This document shows, piece after piece, positions 11,466 to 20,903 of a stretch of 36,608 bases of DNA (position 1 is the stretch's first letter; the number at the start of each line of letters is the position of its first letter). This DNA is from Chromera velia (taxonomy: Eukaryota > Sar > Chromeraceae). The stretch lies in contig JAHBMJ010001183.1 in assembly GCA_018398765.1 (NCBI GenBank), positions 1 through 36,608 of the forward strand, given 5' to 3'. The translations under genes were made by a program, and so were the position numbers. The notes beneath the pieces are model-generated. The model made no database searches. It saw only the letters and a program-made list of their open reading frames with translations, and had not been told where the DNA came from.

Positions 11466-14400
11466 ATGAAGGCCCTCACCTTCAGCGAGGCGAAGGGGGT
11501 GACTGTCGAGGAAAAGGCGGTACCGGAGCTTCTCTCAGGGCACGCGCTGATTCAGGTTCTCGTGGGAGGCATATGCTCCACAGACATTCAAATCACGAAA
11601 GGTTACGTTCCGGGGTACAACCACACTCTTGGACATGAGTTCATAGGTGAATTCCCACATACCGTCTCCTTTCAATTTTACATGGAGGTCATGTACGAAG
11701 CCAGCCGTCTACATGAGTGCTCTCTGCAGGCAAAGTGATCAAATGTGAAGACTCGCTCATTGTAGGTGCGCGTGTAGTGGCGGACATCAACGTGTGTGAC
11801 CCTGCCCGAAAGGACGCGTACGAAGAGCCGACCTTCTGGAGAAACCACGAGCCCAACAGAACTGTCAGTCAGTTCATTGGATGGACTCGTTGTCCGATTC
11901 TGTCATCTTACGCCACATTGCTCCCTTGCCCTTGCCCCCCCATTGGTGCACACGACACACCTAAATTTAGCTGGGTAGTGACATACCTGCGCAAAGCATT
12001 CACCCATTGACGGTGTAATCATCTGCTGCGTCTCTCCCACTGCCTCATGTCTCAGCCCGGCCTCTTCATTTACACCGGCTCCGTGTCTCCCCTTGCTCCC
12101 TCCTCAGATGCCAATTGTCGGGCCGCAATTTCCCATTCCTTTCTCCCTTTCTCCCATCATCTGCGTTCCGTGGCACTGGAATACATCCTCTAGTTGCTCT
12201 GCTTGGATTGATGTCTAGGAAGGAAACTCTTCACGAAAGGCTCAAATCACACAAGTGTCTGCTGTCATGCTGTTATGAACATGAGGGAAACAATTAGCTG
12301 TGCTCCTTTTTTCTCTCTCGCAGGTTCTGGGTATCATCGGGAGAGACGGGGCGTTCTCGGAGTTCATCTGTCTGCCCGTTCGGAACCTTCACGTTGTCCC
12401 CCAAAGCATACCCGACAAAGTGGCTGTTTTTGCAGAACCACTCGCGGCGGCGTGCAGAATCGTGGAGCAGGGCCTCCTGACGAGAGGGATGAAGGCGGCG
12501 GTGGTAGGGATCGGAAAACTTGGAGCGCTGGTGGCACAGGTATGGGCGTTCGCTTTTGTTTGTTTGTTTGTTTGTTTGTTTGTTTGTTAGATCGTTCGAT
12601 GTTCTCTGTTTTTTGCGGTTTTTTGTTTTTAGTCTCCTTCCCTCTCCCGCAGGCTTGCATTCCTTTCTCTCTACCCTTAGTTTCTTTCCTTTTTGTTTTC
12701 TTTCTTCCTTCCCTTCTTCCTTGCTCCTTTCTTTTTCTCTTTCTCCTTTGCTTGCTTCTTCAGTGCGTTTCACTGTTGATCCTTTTCTTCGTGGAAAAGG
12801 AAGATTCTTTCTTTCGGATACTTCTTTCTGTCGAGTCCCTCTTTGCTTGAGCTTGCATGTTCAAAGCAGTCATTGCGAGCAGAGAAGAGAACGGAAGAGG
12901 AGATGGCTTTGGCATTCTGCCTTCACATGAGCGCCCGTTTTTCCCATTCTGCCTTCACACGAGCACCCCTTTTACCGATTTTGTTTCACACGATCACCCC
13001 TTTTACCGATTCTGTATTCACACGAGCGCCCCTTTTACCGATTCTGCATTCACACGAGCACCCCTTTTACCGATTCTGCATTCACACGAGCGCCGGTTGT
13101 GTCGATTGTGCCTTCACACGAGCGCTCCTTTTGGCAGAGCTCTGTGAGATCAAACAATTTGGTCTAGAGGGGATCAATCCCCTTTTTTTGAACGGGTGGT
13201 CGATCCTTCTCTTTGGACTTAGATTTCCCATCAGCAAACAGCTCTCAAGAAATTTCTTTCTTCCAAGCAAACGGATGAATTGACGGGTGATCCAGTGGGA
13301 GTCGGCAAATCTGTACTGCCCTCTTGAAGAGGGTGCGGCAGTGGTTTAGTATTTTTATGTGTTCAGCACTGAAGTTTGTGTGTAAAAGAAAGAAAAATAA
13401 ACTTTAATTGAGTGCAGGTTCTGCTGTCAGAAGGTAAGCGCTGGGGGGTCTCGTCCGTAACCGCAGTCGGAAAACACCAAGCGACGCTAGATATGCTACA
13501 GGAGACACAGGGGGAGGGGAAACCTGCGCTCTGCAAGAGGCTCCTTCGGGACCTCACAGACAATGAAAAGGTCAGTCAGTCGTCTGGGTGGGGGACGGAT
13601 TCATGGGAGGGGGTCGGTTGAAAGAGAAAGAAACGAAGAAAAAAAAAAAGAAGACTGCGTGGCTTTGCTTGTTGGATTTTCACTCACAGCTTTCTTTCCC
13701 GTCGACCGCTTCTTCCCCCCGTCTCTTCCTCTCATCTGCTTCCTGCCTAACAATGTCATAAACCCCCCCAGGCAGGGTACTTCGACCTCGTTGTTGACAC
13801 CACAGGGACCCCCGAGGGTTTTCATTTGGCACTCGGCATGACGAGACCCATGGGCACGGTGGTTCTCAAGTCTACCTGCTCCACTGCACCGTCTGCCAGT
13901 GCCCTCAAAGAGGCCAGTCAGGGGGGGAAGGGACAGGGAGTGATCAGAGAGAGAAAACCTTTTCTTCAGTGATCGGAGAAAAGAAAGAACCTGTTCGATA
14001 TTGCCGTCACACAATTGAGGGAGGTTTTTTTGTGGTGGGGTTCTTTCATCTCTCTCCCGTGTTTGTTCAGTTTTTCTTGTTTCCTTAAACTGGGATGCCA
14101 ATGTGAATTTATCATTCAGAGTGTACTCGTCCCCCTTCCCTCGTTTGTCCCTCTCCCCTTGGCTAGTGCAGATACCCTGGCAAGTCCATGCCAACGACAT
14201 CGTGGTGAACGAGAAGCGAGTCATCGGCTCTCGTTGTGGGCCCTTTCCTCTCGCTCTGCAGCTCCTGCAGAAGCACCCTGAGATCAGGCAGCTCTGTGAA
14301 AAGATGGTCAGGCAGTTAGTCAGATAGTTCGCTGGGCGTTGCTTCAAGGGGCTGGGGAGGGGCCTGTAGCTCATGTAGCGTCGGTGATGGGGTAATGGGG

Positions 14401-14982
14401 AGAGTCGATGTTTTTGCCCCTTCACTGAAAGCAAAGGAAGTCGTGTAGACAAAGAGGGAGAGGCGACGGAGAGAAAGGAGGCCAAGAGACATATGAGAGA
14501 ATAGTACAAAAATGTACAGTGAAAGAAAAGTGTGACGGGAGTCCAAGAACGTCATGATGGTGACTATGCATACTTACAGACACAGAGATGCGACAGCAAA
14601 GTGTCAATAGCCAACAAGCAGGAGAGACATACAGCTGGACGCACGCAGACTTGCGCAGGCGATCAAGATGAGATTCAAATGAGTTTCGACCGAGGGATTT
14701 TTTGTCTCTCTCTCTCTGTCGGTCTGTCTCGCTATCGATCTGTCTCTGCGGTGCAGATATTCTCTTGTGCGCACTGACCTTAGGCTCGTGTACTCACTGC
14801 TCTTTGCGGTTTGACTGCAGGTAACTGCAGAGTATGCCCTTTCAGACGGGGTGAACGCTGTTGAAAAAGCAAAAGAAAAAGGGGTTTTGAAAGTGCTTCT
14901 TCACGCGTTGGGGGGTGGGGGGGATGGGTGGGCGGTGGAGGTGGGGGTGCAAGCTGGTAGCAATACTGCAAACGGCTCTTAA
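11466..14982 (+). CDS. Zinc-dependent alcohol dehydrogenase-like protein (MDR superfamily), 7 exons
   Basis: Exons: 11466-11646, 11730-11863, 12324-12539, 13418-13570, 13772-13916, 14167-14306, 14821-14982. They join in phase to 376 aa, typical for a medium-chain dehydrogenase. Catalytic-zinc ligand candidates are Cys37 (GGICSTD), His57/Glu58 (GHE) and Glu143 (AEPLAAA). The Rossmann motif is GIGKLG (167-172). VLGIIGRDGAFSEF, VVLKSTC and GSRCGPF are recognisable family segments. The loop that usually carries four structural-zinc cysteines (residues 79-105) keeps one Cys (Cys83), so the structural zinc site is missing or rebuilt. The substrate is unknown; NAD(P)-linked oxidation of an alcohol or polyol is the family role. 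The frame is open upstream to 11310, but ATG 11466 fits the family start (MKAL). The exon 5/6 junction is ambiguous by three residues. No targeting peptide is evident. Confidence 0.88.
12553..12589. repeat. (TTTG)n microsatellite
   Basis: About eight TTTG units, starting some 14 bases after the intron 3 donor of the dehydrogenase gene. Confidence 0.95.
12911..13135. repeat. 32-bp minisatellite in dehydrogenase intron 3
   Basis: About seven tandem copies of a 32-base unit whose core reads CACACGAGCGCCCCTTTTAC, the outer copies more diverged than the central ones. The unit length is not a multiple of three, so it is not a coding repeat. It lies in the 878-base intron 12540-13417. Confidence 0.92.
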
Positions 14983-16695
14983 AGGCTCAGCCCGTCTGAG
15001 AATTGTCAGAAGCATTGCACGATTAATTTTGAATTGATTCAAATCGAAAAGTTTTAAAGAGTTGGATAAATGCAAATATTATATTATTTTTTTACATAGA
15101 TCGATACAAAATGAATTTAGAAGCGTGATGAAGCTCTAGTTAGGAGTTACTACGGCCTCACTTACCTCTAGGTGAAATCTAATGAAATGAAACTTGATGT
15201 AAAACTGTTACCATGCCAGTGTTTTAAAAGCAAGCTCCGAATTATTAACGTTATTTTGCATGCCTTAAGTATTAAATGAGCACTTTACATGATTTGTTCA
15301 ATCTTATGGCGGGCTAGGCTAGGGCCCTAGCTATAGGGCCACGCTGAGAAAATTTTTAAGAAAATTTTGATAGAGGAACCCTTAGGTTATAAAATCGTAG
15401 TCTAGATTCCTACATAAAATCGGGAGTGTTTTAATAGACCTCCCTGAACCTAACTACCACTTGAAAGTTCAGGCCATATTTTTAGAAAGTTCAGGCCGCA
15501 GATAGAGATGATCTTGATTATATTTTTTCGCATGCCGGGGGTGAGTGGGGTGCTTTTTGCCCCCCCTTCTGCATAGGAGACCGGCACTTTTCCACAAAAA
15601 ACTCGTTCTCATAATTGGTAAGGAGTTAGAAGCTAAAAATTTGTGTAAAAAGACGTTATGACGATAGAAAAAGAACTATGAAACAGATTTTTTATACTAT
15701 TTCTAGAAACATAGGCTGCTATACAAATTTCATGAGTTTCATACCGTTTTTCTTACAGTTGAAAACCGTTAAAAAATGACTGCAAAATCAAAAAATTTGT
15801 ATGGTAGCCTATGTTTCTAGAAATGATATAAAAAATCTGTTCTATAGTTCTTTTTCTATCGTTACAACGTCTTCTTACACAAAGTTTCAGCTTCTAATTC
15901 CTTACCAATTATGAAAACGAGTTCTTTGCAGAAATACGCCGCTTTAGGGGGGCAAAAAACATCCCACTCGCCCCCGGTAGGCGTTCAAGTGGCACTTAGG
16001 TTCAGGGAGGTTTTTTAATACTATAGAGCTTTTGAGCTAGAGTTTTTGATTCTCTAAAAAGTATAGTTTGAAGCTCGCAAAAACCTTTTGGATCTTTTAG
16101 CAGGGTGTCGCAAGGTACATTGATTCTAGACATTGATTGCATGGTATATAAAAAAACTTAAGGTTTTAGGAAGGTCCTATATATTAAATTAGCGCTCGAA
16201 ATAGGATTAGCGTAGAAAATGATGGAATTAAAACTAGATAAAATTTAAAAATACGTTTCTAGCATTTTAATTAAAAGGGACGGAAGGACAAAAGGAAGGC
16301 GGACGTGCTAGGAACAGATCTAAAATGCATCCCCCCCCATGAATTTTAATATATGATCTAAAACTTTACAGGTTGGTCATTAGAATTTGGGGGGGAATGA
16401 CGATTTTTTTTTGTGAAGCGCGGTCATGCAACTTAATAAATGTACAACATGGGTGCAACCATGCAACTTTTCAAGAAGGGTGTCGTAACGGCAAAACAAG
16501 ACCCTGCAGGATTCTGCCTTGGTGGGGCAACGCATGTGAAGAGAATGGCCGGCATGCAGCTCCTGCCCCAAAAAGTTCGGCCTCAAATCCACGAGGAATT
16601 GCACTACTCACTGCGCCAACCAGTCCGACGAATTAATTTCATGCGTAAAAGAAACTGACGGCCGAGTTGTGAGCTGGCGTCAAGCTTCCATGCAG
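14983..16695. other. AT-rich convergent intergenic region
   Basis: This 1.7-kb stretch separates the 3' ends of the dehydrogenase (plus) and SufE (minus) genes. It has no supported ORF, is strongly AT-rich from about 15000, and contains the large inverted repeat at 15430-16030. It must contain both 3' UTRs and termination signals. No specific polyadenylation signal is singled out. Confidence 0.6.
15430..16030. repeat. ~600-bp imperfect inverted repeat (fold-back element)
   Basis: The left arm (about 15430-15730) and right arm (about 15793-16030) are reverse complements over most of their length, around a ~60-base loop. Matching pairs include TTTCTAGAAACATAGGCTGC with CTATGTTTCTAGAAA, CATAATTGGTAAGGAGTTAG with CTAATTCCTTACCAATTATG, and CCTCCCTGAACCTAA with TTAGGTTCAGGGAGG. 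The left arm carries about 60 extra bases, including a duplicated AAAGTTCAGGCC. There is no coding capacity. It resembles a fold-back or MITE-type element; transcripts would form a long hairpin. Confidence 0.85.
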
Positions 16696-16916
16696 CTAGC
16701 TTTCCTCTGGGGAGACAGAGGCGGTGGAAGAACCGCTTCCTTCAAATTCTGTTGCAACGTCCCTCGCCTTCTTCTTCATCGTCTTCAGCATGTTCAAAAA
16801 CCCATTATTCCGCCTGCAGGAACACACGTGCACACAGAGGGGAGGTGGGGAGTGTGTGGAGGGCAAGAGACACGGGGAAAAGTCGACCAGTCATTCACGG
16901 GGACGAAGGACGGACC

Positions 16917-16958
<42 letters not shown>

Positions 16959-17001
16959 TTCTGATGTACTGTAGAAAGAAAGAAAGAAAGCAAGGAAGGA
17001 A

Positions 17002-17035
<34 letters not shown>

Positions 17036-17062
17036 AAAGAAAGAAACAAAGAAAGAAAGAAA

Positions 17063-17093
<31 letters not shown>

Positions 17094-17401
17094 CAAGCAA
17101 GAAAGAAAGGAAGGAAGGAAGAAAGGAGGAAGGGAAAAACAAAAGAAAGAAAGAAAGAAAGAAAGAAAGCAAGAAAGAAAAAAAGAAAGAAACAAAGAAA
17201 GAAAGAAAAAGAAAGAAAGAAAGAAAGAAAGCAAGCAAGAAAGAAAGAACGAACGAACGAACGAACGAACGAAAGAAAGAAAGACAGACAGAAAGAAAGA
17301 AAAAAAGAGAAGAAAGAAAGAAAGAAAGATGGAAAGAAAGATGGAAAGAAAGATAGAAAGAGAGAGAGAAAGCAAGGAAGGAAGGAAGGAAGGAAGGAAA
17401 A

Positions 17402-17437
<36 letters not shown>

Positions 17438-17687
17438 AAATGAAGAAAGGAAGGAAGGAAGGAAGGAAGAAAGGAAGGAAGAAAGGAAAAAAGGAAGGAA
17501 GGAAGAAAAAGAAAGAAAGAAAGAAAATGAAGAAAGGAAGGAAGGAAGGAAGGAAGAAAGGAAGAAAGGAAAAAAGGAAGGAAGGAAGGAAGGAAGGAAG
17601 AAAGAAGGAAGGAAAAAAAGAAAGAAAGAAAGGAAGAAAGAAAGAAAGAAAGAAAGAACGAACGAAAGAACGAAAGAAAGAAAGAAA

Positions 17688-17718
<31 letters not shown>

Positions 17719-17906
17719 TAAGAAAGAAAGAAGAAACGAACGAACGAACGAACGAAGGAAGGAAGGAAGGAAGAAAGAAAAAAAGGAAGGAAGGGAGGAA
17801 GGAAGGAAGAAAGAAAGAAGGAAGGAAAAAAAGAAAGAAAGGAAGAAAGAAAGAAGGAAGGAAAAAAAGAAAGGAAGGAAGGAAGAAAGAAAGACAGAAA
17901 GAACGA

Positions 17907-17938
<32 letters not shown>

Positions 17939-17983
17939 ACGAAAGAAAGAAAGAACGAAAGAAAGAAAGAAAAAGAAAGAAAG

Positions 17984-18027
<44 letters not shown>

Positions 18028-19611
18028 AGGCGACGGACAAATGGACGAGACGCAATTCCTCAGCCGCTCTGCATGCCAATTCGAATCAGGGGGATGGCCT
18101 GGAAATCCATAGAACCTCAACCAAACGGAAAGAAGAGAAAAGGAAAAAGAAAGAAGTGACAAAAACAAACTCCCTCTCCACCCGCCCTCCAACGGACCTA
18201 CCTACCCTGGCGTGAGTGACTCAGCAAGGCCTGTCGCCTTCACAAATTCTGGATCCACCTCCCCGATTTCCGACGGCGTGCACCCAGACAGACCCTTCAC
18301 CAGCAAGTGCACGAGACCCTTCGTTAGTTGTCCGTCTGCACATGCACGCACACATTTGGGGTTCAAAGATGCTAGCTAGCGAACGATCGGCGGTTTTGTC
18401 CACATGCATTGCCTTGTTCTATTCGCACCAGCGATGATCTCCTTGTGTGCTGTGACACTCCAACAGCAACAGGACCCACAGCAGAAAAAAAGAGCCACGA
18501 CGCGAGGGCACAGTATGTGAAGGGTCCGAATACGAAAAAAGGATCACCCACCGACTTTTGGTGGCTGGCTTTTCTTTTATGTACACATCTGAGTTTCAGC
18601 AGCAGCCTCTTCTCCTGTGGTCGTCAGAACATCTTTGGAGATGGAGATGGAGTTCATGTGATGAAGAATCAGAAGCTCAATCAGAGAGAAAGAGCCACCC
18701 TTCCATCCTTCCTTCCTTCTTTCCTTCCTTCCGACACATCCCTCCCTGACAGTTTCTTTTGTCCGCTCGAGTCCAAAATGAAAGAAAAATCTTTTCCAGA
18801 AAGTTCGCTCAGTCAATGAAGAAAACGAAAGAAAAGCCTACCTGAGTCCCCCTGAAAGTTCACACGCACGATCCCCTCATCGTCTCGAAAAGGGAGGACG
18901 TGAACGTGTACAGTCGACAAACAACCCTGCATGCAGACACCAAAGAGGACAAGAAGCAAGACAAGTAGGCATCAGAATAGGAAGCAATGGCTTTGAGAGA
19001 GAGTTGGTGACATTGACCTTTTTGCTTCATGCAGTGAGCGACGCGCTGTGCATGCATGTACGAGGCTTGTAAGTCATGTGCACAACCGGAAGAGGAAAGG
19101 GAGAATGGAGGGATTAAAGAATCATAGGAGAAGCCCGCAAGTGCTGGTTGGCTTTTAAAGGGCATTGCCAACAACCCATCACAAACTACCATATTTCGTT
19201 GAGAAGGCAGAAACGAACAGTAGACCAAACCTAACAAAAGAGGCATAGATGGCAGTGATACTGCCCGTCCGGCAGAAAGATTCTTGTGTTGGGTCTTGGA
19301 GGAGGCAAGCGGGAAATTCGGCCCACTTCAAAGGAACATTTTGCAGAGAATCCAAAGGTTAAGGCAATCCAAGTGTGGCAGAAAGAGCTGCTTCTTTCCG
19401 TAAAACCATCTTGCACTTGGTCAGAGGCTTTCAGGATACTGATGGTTTCATTCAACGTTGGAGAACGGGAGCAAATCGAAACAGAGAGACAACGCCGAAA
19501 AAGCTCTGGCCAGAGCGAAGCAGTTAATTCGCGAGTGACAGGAAAGAATGTCACATACACAACACACACAGGTGCACGCAGTCACACAAACATGTGAGCA
19601 CGCACGCACGG

Positions 19612-19656
<45 letters not shown>

Positions 19657-20204
19657 CAGAGCTTGCAGGGTGCTGACCGGTACCCTGTTCTCTTCCACCA
19701 TGTACTGCGATTCCATTGGGGGGCACTTTTGAGCGAAGAACAAGAGCTGACGGTACCTGCATGTAGAGAAACGCAATCTGTGCATATCCGCTCATATCCC
19801 CCCCACACCCCAAATAAAGAATCGGCGGTACATGCGCCCACCCCTCTCACAGGCAAGACGCATCTAAGACCCCAGATCTTCGATTCTACACGCTGCGCCT
19901 AACCTCTGTGTGCAGACCCGCCCGCCTCCCCCATTCACGCTACCCACCGCATCTTGGGATTGGGCATTTTGGCAAACGCGAGGGCGAGCTCGTTGAGTTT
20001 GGCGGGAAGTTTGAGATCTTGCAGTGCGGTTGGACTTGATGACATTCGTACCAGGGTTGGACTCTGTCCTCCGCGCCGCAATCGACCGGGGGGCAGTGAT
20101 GGACTTCGATTGCTGTGGCCCCCCCATTGAAACCCCAAAACTTTACGGACCAGACATGAACACAAAATTGACAACAGAAACGAAAGATGCAAGCACTTCA
20201 GCAT
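16696..20204 (-). CDS. sufE: SufE-like sulfur acceptor, predicted plastid-targeted, 5 exons
   Basis: Exons on the minus strand: 20204-19948, 19756-19678, 18926-18842, 18335-18206, 16813-16696, joining in phase to 222 aa. SufE accepts persulfide sulfur from the cysteine desulfurase SufS, stimulates it, and passes the sulfur to the SufBCD scaffold for Fe-S cluster assembly. Family landmarks: [20 protein letters not shown] (about 69-88), RVPGC with the acceptor cysteine Cys114, [28 protein letters not shown] and GRNNGF. The N-terminus has a hydrophobic segment (residues 4-23, with [12 protein letters not shown]) after Lys3, a likely signal peptide ending near VLG-FQ, then an Arg/Ser/Pro-rich stretch to about residue 65. 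This is the signal-plus-transit design of proteins going to red-alga-derived plastids; targeting is inferred. Intron 4 is ~1.4 kb, mostly a GAAA/GGAA tract. A mitochondrial or cytosolic SufE is less likely. Confidence 0.9.
16919..16956. repeat. (CA)n microsatellite
   Basis: About 38 bases of CA repeat just before the long purine tract, inside SufE intron 4. Confidence 0.95.
16973..18022. repeat. ~1.05-kb polypurine GAAA/GGAA tract in SufE intron 4
   Basis: The plus strand is almost wholly purine for over a kilobase: GAAA units mixed with GGAA, GAAC and AAAAG variants, ending in a (GA)n run (about 17990-18022). On the SufE transcript it is a UUUC/UUCC pyrimidine tract. Very long pseudo-ORFs run through it in several frames on both strands (up to 433 codons); these are artefacts of a stop-free repeat. 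Confidence 0.97.
18706..18736. repeat. (TTCC)n short tandem repeat
   Basis: A short TTCC/TTCT repeat inside SufE intron 3. Confidence 0.8.
19606..19662. repeat. Compound (CA)n(GA)n microsatellite
   Basis: Short CA then GA runs about 15 bases past the donor of SufE exon 2 (19677), in intron 2. Confidence 0.9.
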
Positions 20205-20903
20205 TGTCAGCTACAGTCAGACAAAGGAGAATCAAAAGTCACAGCAGCAGCGGCGGCACACTTCGTCTACCCGCGACTGTCTGGCAGCAGAAGTACTCAG
20301 ACCCTGAACCCTCCCGACCAGCCGTCGGTGTGTCAGTGAACCAATTGCGCACGGTCAGCTTCTAGTCATGGTCTCGCCGGAAAGTCAGCGAATGATGGAG
20401 CATCGGGAGCGATGGAGGAGGTATAGCATATACTGTGATCAAAGCAGGTGAGCGGCACCAACGACCAATCCGCGAAGTCAAGGAAGGTGAAGCTTGTTGG
20501 AGGTTGGAGCTGTCAGAGACATGGCGTCTCCCGTGCATACCCTTTCTGCCGGGGCCCCGGGCCGGCCTGCATGCGCCAAAGCTCATGCCGGCCGGGGCAC
20601 TTCCTGCATCTTCCTGCATGGGCATCTGACCCATGCAATCTCATGCATTCTGCATGACTCCGCGAGCTTGACTTCAGTCGAAAATGATGTCCTGCTTGAG
20701 GTACGTACTGTCTCACGTAAAACCGCAGCCTTCCTGCAGTTCACTAGTCGTTCGTTGGTCCCACCGAACACAGACGTCTCGATCCTTTCTACACCCGTGA
20801 GATCTGATCGCCAATCCAACCCACAGAGCTTCGATCAAGTGAGACAGGTCAATCACATTGTTCAGTCAGTTGTTTGCAAGGACGGCTCAGAAGGAATTCC
20901 AAG
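20205..20903. promoter_or_regulatory. Bidirectional promoter region between SufE and the RING-H2 gene
   Basis: This 699-base head-to-head interval has no supported coding exon. It contains a GC-rich imperfect palindrome at about 20548-20602 (GGGCCGGCCTGCATG facing CATGCCGGCCGGGGC) with TGCATGC at 20568-20574, and several more GCAT/TGCATG words up to 20660. These look like candidate cis-elements. The assignment as promoter rests on position between divergent start codons. Confidence 0.5.

Noticed and set aside
12911-13135. CRISPR-like array
   Set aside because: The repeats are contiguous 32-bp units with no unique spacers, inside a eukaryotic intron.
13434-13466. 33-base GTAAG...CAG in-frame mini-intron inside dehydrogenase exon 4
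   Set aside because: Removing it would delete the second Rossmann strand (VSSVTAVGKH region), which aligns with the family; read-through is preferred.
13601-14509. 302-codon minus-strand ORF
   Set aside because: It is antisense to dehydrogenase exons 5 and 6 and their introns, with low-complexity composition and no family motif.
16891-18192. 433-codon and similar Ser/Phe- or Lys/Glu-rich ORFs on both strands
   Set aside because: They are translations of the stop-free GAAA/TTTC repeat in several frames at once and lie in the SufE intron.
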